Of a stretch of 15,010 nt of DNA, positions 7,476-13,599 are shown piece after piece. Made by a program: the position numbers and the translations under genes. The notes below the pieces were generated by a model that saw only the letters and a list, made by a program, of their open reading frames with translations, made no database searches and had not been told where the DNA came from. The stretch lies in NCBI GenBank assembly GCA_016208205.1, contig JACQYP010000088.1, positions 1 through 15,010 of the forward strand, given 5' to 3'. The stretch's first letter is position 1. The number at the start of each line of letters is the position of its first letter. This DNA comes from Candidatus Desantisiibacteriota bacterium. GTDB taxonomy: Bacteria > UBA9089 > CG2-30-40-21.

Positions 7476-7714
7476 TAGTAAACTATACTCAGCGAGGCCA
7501 CAAATAGTGATTTTAGGCATGGTTCAAAACTGTTCATCACAGGGTTACAAAGACACAGAGAATAACAACCCCCTTAATCCCCCTTTACTAAGGGGGAGAA
7601 CCCCCTAACCCCCTTTTCTAAGGGGGAATTAGGGAAATACAGCCATCCACTTGCCCACTCAGTTTGTTACCCTGATTTGAACCATGCCCGATTTTACGCA
7701 AAGAGTGACTCAGG

Positions 7715-7794
7715 CGTCATTGCGAGGAGCTACTGCGACGAAGCAAGCTCATCGCAGCGAGATTGCTTCGTCGCAGTAGCTCCTCGCAATGACG
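7715..7794. repeat. Perfect 32-bp inverted repeat (CGTCATTGCGAGGAGC type)
   Basis: The left arm 7715-7746 starts CGTCATTGCGAGGAGC and the right arm 7763-7794 is its exact reverse complement. A 16-base loop separates them. Repeats of this type are, to my knowledge, common in spacers of many environmental bacteria. Confidence 0.93.
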
Positions 7795-7936
7795 GGTTGG
7801 TAATTTCCCTCATTGCTTGCTGACTAATTAGACTTTGCGCGACCTTTCGTAGTTATGTCTTAAAATCGCAGATTATACCCTTGTTAAGTATATGCAACGA
7901 TTGAAGTATTTTGGATATCTATCTTCTGTTTTTTTG

Positions 7937-7974
7937 TAACCGTAAACCGATAACTGTAAACCGTGAACGGTTAC
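7937..7974. repeat. GTAACCG-family inverted repeat
   Basis: The sequence opens GTAACCGTAAACCG and closes CCGTGAACGGTTAC. The ends are inverted to each other apart from two central bases of each arm. It is isolated and lies 47 bases beyond the stop of the secreted hypothetical gene. Confidence 0.8.
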
Positions 7975-8020
7975 CCTTAAGTTTCTTCTCTTAAAAGCTG
8001 ACACCTGATACCTGAACTAC

Positions 8021-8581
8021 CTATTTACCATCCAGCCTTATAGTTTGCACCTTTTGGCCTGCTGTATTATAGATATCTATCCTTGAAGCATTCTCAAGAT
8101 AGGGAATATTCAAGGTAATCGACTGTTTATCCAATATCTTCATCTTTTCATCCTCAATAGCTTGCTCTTCAATGTTTTGCTTAACCTTCCGTTTAACCTT
8201 GTAGAGGCTGTCTCCCTTATAAAGATTGCTACTCTGAATTAGTTTATAGCTTTTTTGCTTTGGGTTAACCTCTTTCTCTTCCTCTTCAAACATAGAATCT
8301 TTTTGAGTTATGGATGAAGCCTTCTTATCGACAAGAAGGTATAGGGTTTTTAATGTTCTGCCTTCAGAAGAGACTACATTAACCTTATAGGTATTTTGTC
8401 CAGGAAATGACTGGATGTTTTTATTTCTTTCTGCATAGGTATATTTGAGAGTTACCCTTTCACATTGGACAGTATTTTTAGAGCAAACAAGTGATATTTC
8501 GTAATGCTTAAGCATAATATCTGCCTCTGCAGGCTTTGCTATCATGAATAATACAAGGAATAATAAAAGATGTTTGAACAT
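8021..8581 (-). CDS. Secreted hypothetical protein
   Basis: A 186-residue protein that I do not recognise. Residues 1-20 (MFKHLLLFLVLFMIAKPAEA) form a good Sec signal peptide with an AEA cleavage motif. The mature part is rich in Lys and Glu, with a strongly charged stretch at about 90-150. The end (SRIDIYNTAGQKVQTIRLDG) looks like a short beta-strand module similar to C-terminal sorting or FlgD-type Ig tails, but this is only a resemblance. Two Cys (33 and 39) could form a disulphide. The ATG at 8581 has AGGTG five bases upstream. It is the last gene in the dnaX-ybaB-recR-PAP2 direction before the repeat-filled gap, separated from the PAP2 gene by a hairpin. Function unknown. Confidence 0.75.
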   Translation of the reverse strand: MFKHLLLFLVLFMIAKPAEADIMLKHYEISLVCSKNTVQCERVTLKYTYAERNKNIQSFPGQNTYKVNVVSSEGRTLKTLYLLVDKKASSITQKDSMFEEEEKEVNPKQKSYKLIQSSNLYKGDSLYKVKRKVKQNIEEQAIEDEKMKILDKQSITLNIPYLENASRIDIYNTAGQKVQTIRLDGK

Positions 8582-8596
8582 ATTTCACCTGTTTGC

Positions 8597-8645
8597 AAAT
8601 AGCTATCAGCTATCAGTCTTTAAGGCTGACAGCTGATAGCTATTT
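8597..8645. repeat. 15-bp inverted repeat at the 3' end of the PAP2-like gene
   Basis: AAATAGCTATCAGCT at 8597-8611 pairs perfectly with AGCTGATAGCTATTT at 8631-8645, with a 19-base loop. The right arm overlaps the TAA stop (8646-8644) of the minus-strand gene. It could protect or terminate that transcript, though no clear U-run follows. Confidence 0.8.
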
Positions 8646-9093
8646 ATGTCCCAATAATAGCGATTCCAATTCCAAGCAATGCTCCAACAATTACCTCTAC
8701 CGGGGTATGTCCAAGCAGCTCTCTTAATCTGGTCTCACCTATTTTCCCCTCAGCACAGAACTCGTCAAGCATCTTGTTTAATACCTTTGCCTGTTGTCCT
8801 GCAGCCCGTCTTACCCCAACGGCATCAGTCATGGTGATTAAAGCAAAAACAAGAGTAACTGCCCACAATGGATTTTCCAATCCCTGAGTTTTGCCTACAG
8901 CGGTTGTTAATGCCATAACTGTAGCTGAATGAGAACTCGGCATTCCGCCGGAGCCAAGCAAAAGCTTAAAATTGAATTTTTTATTTATCATTGCATAGAT
9001 TGCAACCTTGAATAGTTGGGCAGTCAACCATGCAAAGAATACAGGGGGAAATATCTTGCCTTTAATAAGCGTAATAAATAGATCGTGCAGCAT
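8644..9093 (-). CDS. Divergent PAP2 family membrane protein (DUF212, YuiD-like)
   Basis: A 149-residue integral membrane protein, typical length for DUF212. Diagnostic motifs are GGMPSSHSA at 49-57, DAVGVRRAAGQQA at 90-102 and LGHTPVEVIVG at 128-138. Hydrophobic segments lie at about 15-35, 55-66, 76-92 and 132-148. DUF212 is distantly related to PAP2 phosphatases and haloperoxidases. Lipid phosphate phosphatase activity is suspected but, as far as I know, not established for this branch. The ATG at 9093 is preceded by GGAAGGA at a good distance. It follows recR on the same strand, across an inverted repeat, so co-transcription is possible. Confidence 0.9.
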   Translation of the reverse strand: MLHDLFITLIKGKIFPPVFFAWLTAQLFKVAIYAMINKKFNFKLLLGSGGMPSSHSATVMALTTAVGKTQGLENPLWAVTLVFALITMTDAVGVRRAAGQQAKVLNKMLDEFCAEGKIGETRLRELLGHTPVEVIVGALLGIGIAIIGT

Positions 9094-9113
9094 ATTTGTT
9101 TCCTTCCTTTAAT

Positions 9114-9181
9114 TTGTGAAAGAGTAGGTCAGGCATTCTTGCCTGACAGTCAGACAAGAATGTCTGACCTACCTTCACAAC
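9114..9181. repeat. Long inverted repeat at the recR 3' end
   Basis: GTAGGTCAGGCATTCTTGCCTG (9124-9145) and its near-complement at 9151-9172 form a 22-bp stem with two mismatches and a 5-base loop. TTGTGAA/TTCACAA extends the arms outward. The right end contains the TGA stop of recR. No U-run follows in the recR direction, so it is not a canonical intrinsic terminator. Confidence 0.85.
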
Positions 9182-9771
9182 ATTCTTCTACTCTCAAGTG
9201 CTTTTGACAGGGTTACCTCATCAGCGTATTCAATATTGCCGCCTACAGGAATGCCGTGGGCGATTCTGCTGACCCTTGTTCCAATTGTTTTCAATAGTCT
9301 TTCGAGATACAGAGCTGTTGCCTCTCCCTCTACATCCGAGTCTGTAGCAATAATAATCTCTCTTATTTCTTCTTGTTGAATCCTTGTCAAAAGCTCATCT
9401 ATCCTCAAATCATCCGGTCTAATGCCATCTAATGGAGAAAGGGCTCCTTGTAGTACATGGTAAGATCCCTTATAAGTCTTTGTTCTCTCCATAGCAATAA
9501 TATCAGATGCTTGTTCAACAACACAAATCAGTCCATGGTCTCGTGTCCTATCCTGACAGATGTGGCAAGAAGAATCCTCTGTAATGTTGTAGCATATGGG
9601 ACAATTTTTTATTCTATCCTTTACCTCCATAATTGCCAAAGCAAGTACCCTTGCTTCTGTTGCCGATATCTTAAGAATATGAAATGCCAGCCTCTGAGCG
9701 GTTTTTGGTCCTATGCCCGGAAGCTTATTCAATTCATGTACAAGTTTAGCCATGGACGGTGTAAGATACAT
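9175..9771 (-). CDS. recR: Recombination mediator protein RecR
   Basis: A 198-residue protein, the usual RecR length. It works with RecO (and RecF) to load RecA at gaps in the cytoplasm. Helix-hairpin-helix LPGIGPKTAQRLA lies at 17-29, the zinc finger at C57/C60/C69/C72, and the Toprim domain at about 80-175. The family's C-terminal segment GGNIEYADEVTLSKALESRR is present. I chose ATG at 9771, which aligns with RecR starts and has AAGGAG 11 bases upstream. A longer frame from 9858 would translate the repeat element between recR and ybaB and is rejected. Where most RecR proteins have NPxxEGEAT, this one has TDSDVEGEAT (143-152), giving a Toprim-like DxD. It lies in the ffs-dnaX-ybaB-recR order. 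Confidence 0.96.
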   Translation of the reverse strand: MYLTPSMAKLVHELNKLPGIGPKTAQRLAFHILKISATEARVLALAIMEVKDRIKNCPICYNITEDSSCHICQDRTRDHGLICVVEQASDIIAMERTKTYKGSYHVLQGALSPLDGIRPDDLRIDELLTRIQQEEIREIIIATDSDVEGEATALYLERLLKTIGTRVSRIAHGIPVGGNIEYADEVTLSKALESRRML

Positions 9772-9793
9772 TATAGGCAATACTCCTTTCAGG

Positions 9794-9912
9794 TAGATAG
9801 GCTGTAGGTGTTTAGACTGTAGGCTGAAGGTGAAAGGGAAATAGGCTGAAGTATCCAAATAGCTTCTATCTTCTACCCTTCAGCCTAAACACCTACAGCC
9901 TTCAGCCTAAAA
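9794..9912. repeat. GGCTGAAGG/GGCTGTAGG-family element between ybaB and recR
   Basis: GGCTGTAGGTGTTTAG at 9800-9815 is perfectly inverted at 9885-9900. AGGCTGAAGG at 9821-9830 is inverted at 9877-9886, and a further CCTTCAGCC copy lies at 9899-9907. The element fills nearly the whole spacer, from just after the ybaB stop to just before the recR ribosome-binding site. Confidence 0.88.
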
Positions 9913-9913
9913 A

Positions 9914-10231
9914 TCACATCAATCCCGGTATCTTTAAGCCACCTGTAATCTTACTCATCTCACCGGATATCATCTCCTGAGCTCTGGAAAGTGCCTCATT
10001 AACAGCAGCACATATCAGATCCTCAAGAAGCTCAATATCATCCGGATTTACAACATCTTTTTCAATCTTTACAGAAACGATCTCTTTTTGACCATTAGCT
10101 GTAACAGTAACCATGCCACCGCCTGAAGAGGCAGACACAGTTTTTTCTGCCAGCTCTTCCTGAAGTCGAGTAACCTTTGCTCCCATATTCTCGACCTGTT
10201 TCATCATGTTTTGAAACATCTTCTGCTGCAT
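9914..10231 (-). CDS. ybaB: Nucleoid-associated protein YbaB/EbfC
   Basis: A 105-residue member of the YbaB/EbfC family, small dimeric DNA-binding proteins encoded between dnaX and recR in many bacteria. The N-terminal helix is Met/Gln-rich. A coiled-coil-like segment lies at about 14-32, then the Gly-rich GGGMVTVTANGQKEIVSVKI core typical of the family, and a C-terminal SKITGGLKIPGL. The start is the ATG at 10231 with GGAGG seven bases upstream. The bases just 5' of that ribosome-binding site belong to a 250-bp inverted-repeat element, so a local promoter would have to lie within it. Otherwise the gene depends on read-through from dnaX. Confidence 0.95.
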   Translation of the reverse strand: MQQKMFQNMMKQVENMGAKVTRLQEELAEKTVSASSGGGMVTVTANGQKEIVSVKIEKDVVNPDDIELLEDLICAAVNEALSRAQEMISGEMSKITGGLKIPGLM

Positions 10232-10246
10232 AACATTTCCTCCTGT

Positions 10247-10496
10247 AAAATTATTCGACCTGTGAAGTTGAAATTTACCACAGGATATATTTTTTGTAAT
10301 AGATCAGTGAACTGTAGGGAATTATATGGCATAAGTTATGGAGTGCGAAAGCTTACTTGCTTTCGCTTTGGAATGCGGCAGCTTACTTGCTGCCGCTTTA
10401 GCTAAGTGAGGACAAAAGCGAAAGCAAGTAAGCTTTCGCACTCCATATAGCTTAAACTCATGTGGCAAATTTCAACCGCACAGGTCGAAATTATTT
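10247..10496. mobile_element. 250-bp composite inverted-repeat (MITE-like) element
   Basis: Imperfect 36-bp outer arms (10247-10282 and 10461-10496, both containing TCGACCTGTG and TTGAAATTT on one strand) enclose a perfect 33-bp inner pair. The inner arms are 10337-10369 and 10415-10447, beginning TATGGAGTGCGAAAGC. The centre has a second related unit GGAATGCGGCAGC...GCTGCCGCTTT. There is no coding capacity. It separates dnaX from ybaB and ends ten bases from the ybaB Shine-Dalgarno. No target-site duplication was identified. Confidence 0.8.
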
Positions 10497-10567
10497 GTAA
10501 TTGTTCACGGTTGTCGGTTCACAGTTTTTCAACCGTGAACCAATAACTGTCCACCGTAAACGGTTAC
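10497..10567. repeat. GTAACCG-family inverted repeat, abutting the 250-bp element
   Basis: Opens GTAATTGTTCACGGTTG and closes CCACCGTAAACGGTTAC, with AACCGTGAACC inside. It follows the same pattern as 4539, 7437 and 7937. It starts at the base after the 250-bp element ends and lies downstream of the dnaX stop. Confidence 0.8.
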
Positions 10568-10601
10568 TATAGTTCTTCACTTTTCACTTTACCTCGTGTC
10601 T

Positions 10602-12260
10602 CTACGATACCCTTCCCCCTTCAAACATATCCATCACCCTTTCTATGTTTGAAGAGACGCAAGTCGTTGCGGCTCTATCCGGATGAACAGGCGGCATTTT
10701 TTTTGTCTGATGATCTGTCGAAGCTCCCTGTCCTTGAGCAAGTAGGGTCTTTATCTTCAATGCTTTTCCTATGACCTCATGTATCTTAGCTTCTATTAAT
10801 TCCTTATACTCTAATTTATCTACCCCTGACTTATGAAAGGAAGAATCAAACTCGATAGTCAGGATATTATCATTAAGGCTGACAATTTTCCCACAACCCA
10901 AGTGAGAGGCTACGGCAGGCCGTTGTTCACGAATCATATCGGAAATATTAGTCCATACCTGAATAATTCTTTCCAATGACAGCTCTCGAGATGTGAGTTG
11001 GGAGGGCTTGAGAATTGTAGGTTGAGGATTGTCCCTCTGTTCCTCCTCTGTGCCTTTGGGGCGGGTTTGGAACCCGCCCCTACATGCCTCGGTGTCTTCA
11101 TCCCCTTCTATGGACATCCTTTGTTCTATCTGAACCAGTTTTTCTACTATCTCAGACAAGGGGATTTCTGTCTTTAGTCTGCACAATCTAACCATAGCTG
11201 TTTCTAATATCGTGCCTGCCTGTGCATGGGCATATTTCATCTGTTCATTTGCAGCTCTCAAACAATCTATTGCTTTTAATATAGCCTCAGCCGAAAGCTG
11301 TCCGGATTGTTCCTTTAATGTTTCCTTGCTTTCGCTTGTTATATCCAGAACACCTTCGTTGCACCCTATTTTAATCATGAGCAGATTTCTCAGGTGTAAG
11401 ATTACATCTCTGGTAAGTTGAGACATATCCACGCCCTTGTTTATCAGGGCATTAACCATCTCAACAACAGAATTATCCTGTTGATTGATGATAGCATTGG
11501 TGATAGAGATGAGGACATTCTCAGGGACTATGCCCATAACCACAAGCACATCATCCTTGGTAATCTCTTTTCCTCCGGTGTAGGACATAACCTGATCCAG
11601 AATACCCTCTGCATCCCTCATCCCGCCTTGAGCAGCCCGTGCAATGAGCAAGAGTCCATTACTATCAGTCGTTATTCCTTCATTATCGCAGATATATTGA
11701 AGCTGTTTAAGGATATTTTGAGTACTAATCCTTCTAAAATCAAACCGCTGGCACCTTGAAAGAATGGTGGCAGGGAGCCTATGTGGTTCAGTAGTGGCAA
11801 AGATAAATACTACATGCGGTGGTGGCTCTTCGAGGGTTTTCAGCAATGCGTTAAAGGCTTCAGGGGTAAGCATATGCACCTCATCGATGATATATACCTT
11901 ATACCTGCCTCTGGCCGGGGCAAACATCACCCTTTCACGAAGATCACGAATCTCATCAATCCCCCGATTTGATGCCCCATCTATCTCGATGATGTCCATG
12001 GACATTCCCCTGGCAACCTCCATGCAAAGGCTACAATTCCCACAGGGTGTTGAGGTAATACCGGTTTCACAGTTCAGGCACTTAGCAAGGATTCGGGCAG
12101 TGGTTGTCTTGCCGGTTCCGCGAGAGCCGCAAAACAAGTATGAATGAGATATTCTTCCTGTATTAATGGCGTTAATAAGGGTTTGGCTGATATGCGGCTG
12201 TCCAATTACCTCTTCAAAGATTTGGGGTCTATATTTTCTGGCAAATACGGTATAGGACAT
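10602..12260 (-). CDS. dnaX: DNA polymerase III subunit gamma/tau
   Basis: A 552-residue clamp-loader ATPase of the replisome. Motifs: FARKYRP (6-12), Walker A GSRGTGKT (45-52), zinc site C64/C73/C76/C79, Walker B IIDEVHML (124-131), sensor 1 FATTEPH (154-160) and the arginine-finger SRC (168-170). Domain III follows. A variable linker at about 375-420 contains residues from a GC-rich palindrome. A C-terminal domain (LSLERIIQVW onward) should bind the polymerase. The start chosen is ATG at 12260 (MSYTVFARKYRP), with GGAG nine bases upstream; an upstream TTG at 12275 overlaps that ribosome-binding site. An A8 run near codon 525 could slip but is too close to the end to make a gamma form. Probably read from the SRP RNA promoter, as in Bacillus. 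Confidence 0.97.
   Translation of the reverse strand: MSYTVFARKYRPQIFEEVIGQPHISQTLINAINTGRISHSYLFCGSRGTGKTTTARILAKCLNCETGITSTPCGNCSLCMEVARGMSMDIIEIDGASNRGIDEIRDLRERVMFAPARGRYKVYIIDEVHMLTPEAFNALLKTLEEPPPHVVFIFATTEPHRLPATILSRCQRFDFRRISTQNILKQLQYICDNEGITTDSNGLLLIARAAQGGMRDAEGILDQVMSYTGGKEITKDDVLVVMGIVPENVLISITNAIINQQDNSVVEMVNALINKGVDMSQLTRDVILHLRNLLMIKIGCNEGVLDITSESKETLKEQSGQLSAEAILKAIDCLRAANEQMKYAHAQAGTILETAMVRLCRLKTEIPLSEIVEKLVQIEQRMSIEGDEDTEACRGGFQTRPKGTEEEQRDNPQPTILKPSQLTSRELSLERIIQVWTNISDMIREQRPAVASHLGCGKIVSLNDNILTIEFDSSFHKSGVDKLEYKELIEAKIHEVIGKALKIKTLLAQGQGASTDHQTKKMPPVHPDRAATTCVSSNIERVMDMFEGGRVS
11058..11080. repeat. GC-rich palindrome inside dnaX
   Basis: GGGGCGGGTT, a TGG loop, then AACCCGCCCC: a perfect 10-bp stem in the dnaX linker region, encoding about residues 394-401 (GGFQTRP). 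Palindromes of this GGGCGGGTT type are familiar from spacers, so an in-frame insertion is likely. Confidence 0.8.
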
Positions 12261-12273
12261 CGATAGCTTCTCC

Positions 12274-12291
12274 AATTAATAATTATTAATT
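12274..12291. repeat. AT-rich palindrome between SRP RNA and dnaX
   Basis: AATTAATAATTATTAATT is a perfect 18-bp palindrome next to the dnaX ribosome-binding site. It resembles the AT-rich sequences at 4495-4540, 4667-4700 and 14821-14851. No U-run terminator follows, so SRP RNA and dnaX may be co-transcribed. Confidence 0.7.
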
Positions 12292-12300
12292 TTATTTAAT

Positions 12301-12570
12301 GGCCGTGCACCTATCTTCGACAGGCTCTAACGAGTGATAATTCTAAGTCCAGACTCCAGACAGGCACTTCTGCGACATACCCCTAACTACTTACCGCTGC
12401 TTCCTTCCGGATCTGACGGGGTTGGGCAATTAAAAATAGCACAGAACCCATCTATCATCATCCTTTCTTCTAATTCATTCTCACCAGAACAAGCCTCACG
12501 ATAGGAATTCAACCCTGCATGAGCGGATTTCAGGTAACAAGGCACCGCTAGCTCCCCATTTAGCACGGCC
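12301..12570 (-). ncRNA. ffs: Signal recognition particle RNA, large (Alu-domain) bacterial type
   Basis: About 270 nt, bounded by a perfect 8-bp terminal helix (GGCCGTGC at the 5' end, GCACGGCC at the 3' end). The universal Ffh-binding helix 8 sequence CCGGAAGGAAGCAGCGG lies at about 12396-12412. The 5' Alu-type part contains AGCGGTGCC and GCAGGGTTGAATTCC, as in the Bacillus 6S/scRNA form, instead of the short 4.5S RNA. With Ffh it targets nascent membrane and secreted proteins. Its position just upstream of dnaX is the conserved Bacillus order. Apparent open frames here are incidental. Confidence 0.96.
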
Positions 12571-12584
12571 AGGAAATTGATCAT

Positions 12585-12617
12585 TAATGAATAATGAATA
12601 ATGAATAATGAATAATA
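12585..12617. repeat. Four tandem 7-bp repeats in the SRP RNA leader
   Basis: TAATGAA occurs four times from 12585 to 12612, then a partial copy. It fills the gap between the -10 box and the mature 5' end of the SRP RNA, so it would be transcribed as leader and removed. Confidence 0.85.
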
Positions 12618-12645
12618 AGTATACCTGAAAAATAAAATATGTCAA
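12618..12645 (-). promoter_or_regulatory. Sigma70-type promoter of the SRP RNA (and dnaX)
   Basis: On the minus strand TTGACA (12645-12640) is followed 16 bases later by TATACT (12623-12618). Transcription would start near 12611, about 40 bases before the mature RNA. This is a near-consensus promoter, as expected for an abundant RNA. Confidence 0.8.
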
Positions 12646-12704
12646 GGAGAAAAAATGAAAATTGCAGTTATGTTGCAAAAGTTTTGTTAAAAACAAAAAA
12701 AGAC

Positions 12705-12733
12705 TTGACAAAATGTTGAAGATATGGTATCAT
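12705..12733 (+). promoter_or_regulatory. Sigma70-type promoter P1 of the pilin-like gene
   Basis: TTGACA at 12705-12710, a 17-base spacer, and TATCAT at 12728-12733. It is divergent from the SRP RNA promoter and gives a leader of about 175 bases. Confidence 0.7.
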
Positions 12734-12748
12734 TTATTTGTATTTAAT

Positions 12749-12778
12749 TTAACAGGATTCAAAAAAATGTAGTATAAT
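12749..12778 (+). promoter_or_regulatory. Possible second promoter P2 of the pilin-like gene
   Basis: TTAACA at 12749-12754, 18 bases, then a perfect TATAAT at 12773-12778. A small hairpin CAACAC-AGCC-GTGTTG lies at 12844-12859 in the leader. No riboswitch consensus was recognised. Confidence 0.5.
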
Positions 12779-12916
12779 CATTGACAAGGGCTTTATCGGT
12801 ATGGGTAAAGGAGCGGATTTTGAATCATGTTTTAATTGGGATTCAACACAGCCGTGTTGTTGATATATAAGTATAGCGTGTATTTATTAAATGTTATAGT
12901 AGAGGAGGTGACAATA

Positions 12917-13432
12917 ATGAAGAGAGAAAAAGGTTTTACTTTGATTGAATTGATGATTGTGGTAGCAATTATAGGTATTCTTGCTGCTATTGCTATTCCA
13001 AGGTTTGCAGCCTTAATTGATAAGGCAAGGGAAGCAGGTGCAAGGGGTAACTTAGGTGCCCTGCGATCAGCTATTGCTATTTACTATGGTGACACAAAGG
13101 GATATTGGCCACGAAGTCTGGATACTGTGACCTATAATATAATCTCAGGAAACGAGATAGAGCCATTGCCTGCTTTTGTTCCAAAGTATTTGGCGAGAAT
13201 TCCATACGCTACTTTGAAGAGAAATGCAAAGAATAGCCGTGTTAATTCTGTAATAGTAATTAATACCTCGGAAGATGCAGAGGCTCTTGATATTAAAGGT
13301 GAAACGGGTGGCTGGATATACTCATCAAATAGTGGAGATATCAGAATCAATAGTACATGGCAGGATACTACTGTGTTAGTAACTGCAGATACTACTATGA
13401 AGTACTCTAATTATGGGCATGAGGAGCCATGA
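12917..13432 (+). CDS. Type IV pilin-like / type II secretion pseudopilin
   Basis: A 171-residue prepilin. The start is ATG at 12917, with GAGGAGGTG six bases upstream; a longer frame from 12836 lacks a suitable ribosome site and would bury the leader. The class III signal MKREKG is cleaved before F7, and E11 (Glu5 of the mature protein) is present in FTLIELMIVVAIIGILAAIAI, the N-terminal helix that anchors the subunit before assembly. The globular part starts with ARGNLGALRSAIAIYYGDTKGYWP, and ends in GGWIYSSNSGDIRIN, a pattern like PulG-type pseudopilins. Processing would need a PilD-type peptidase, not seen here. It is a single gene with its own promoters and terminators, so probably monocistronic and highly expressed. 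Major pilin versus pseudopilin cannot be decided. Confidence 0.92.
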   Translation: MKREKGFTLIELMIVVAIIGILAAIAIPRFAALIDKAREAGARGNLGALRSAIAIYYGDTKGYWPRSLDTVTYNIISGNEIEPLPAFVPKYLARIPYATLKRNAKNSRVNSVIVINTSEDAEALDIKGETGGWIYSSNSGDIRINSTWQDTTVLVTADTTMKYSNYGHEEP

Positions 13433-13472
13433 TCCTGAGTTGTAAGTTTTTTTTGATAGTGCGAGAAGCCAA

Positions 13473-13508
13473 GGGGTTGGCAGGGATTATTCCTGTCAAC
13501 CTCTTTTT
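13473..13508 (+). terminator. Intrinsic terminator 1 after the pilin-like gene
   Basis: A 12-bp stem (13473-13484 GGGGTTGGCAGG with 13492-13503 CCTGTCAACCTC, two G-U pairs) has a 7-base loop and is followed by TTTTT at 13504-13508. Confidence 0.9.
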
Positions 13509-13519
13509 ATCTGTAAAGG

Positions 13520-13538
13520 GTGCGTTCCCCGAACGCAC
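13520..13538. repeat. GTGCGTTC hairpin between the two terminators
   Basis: GTGCGTTC, CCC loop, GAACGCAC: a perfect 8-bp stem lying exactly between the duplicated terminators. It is a separate small palindrome. Confidence 0.8.
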
Positions 13539-13540
13539 TC

Positions 13541-13576
13541 GGTTGGCAGGAGATTAATTCCTGTCAACCTCTTTTT
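13541..13576 (+). terminator. Intrinsic terminator 2, a copy of terminator 1
   Basis: GGTTGGCAGGA (13541-13551) pairs with TCCTGTCAACC (13559-13569), followed by TCTTTTT. The sequence from GGTTGGCAGG to TGTAAAGGG duplicates terminator 1 and its downstream flank almost exactly. Confidence 0.88.
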
Positions 13577-13599
13577 ATTTGTAAAGGGGTGTAAGTAAT

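Larger units (their letters stand above)
7476..8020. repeat. Gene-free spacer filled with inverted repeats
   Basis: No convincing gene is present. Items seen: an outer 13-bp pair GGCATGGTTCAAA (7516-7528) and its complement (7676-7688). It encloses two CCCCCTT-n4-AAGGGGG hairpins at about 7570-7626. A large perfect palindrome follows at 7715-7794. CGTAGTTATGTCTTAAAATCG at 7848-7868 is shared with 3177-3198. A GTAACCG element sits at 7937-7974. This is a pile-up of separate repeat families between two genes on the same strand. Confidence 0.85.

Noticed and set aside
7320..7520. 66-residue minus-strand frame upstream of the HD-GYP gene
   Set aside because: It overlaps the strong TTG start region and translates the GTAACYG repeat; no family resemblance.
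9772..9858. N-terminal extension of RecR
   Set aside because: It translates the repeat element between ybaB and recR, and family alignment starts at 9771.
10696..10704. A8 run in dnaX as a programmed frameshift for a gamma subunit
   Set aside because: It lies about 27 codons from the end, so it cannot produce the short form; simple slippage-prone sequence is likelier.
11212..12147. Plus-strand frames opposite dnaX
   Set aside because: They lie antisense to a clearly conserved gene and have no ribosome-binding sites or recognisable motifs.
12387..12711. Two minus-strand frames over the SRP RNA and its promoter
   Set aside because: The sequence is an SRP RNA with conserved helix 8 and terminal helix; the frames are chance.
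12740..12916. c-di-GMP riboswitch in the pilin-like gene leader
   Set aside because: The GEMM consensus segments are not visible; only a small 6-bp hairpin was found.
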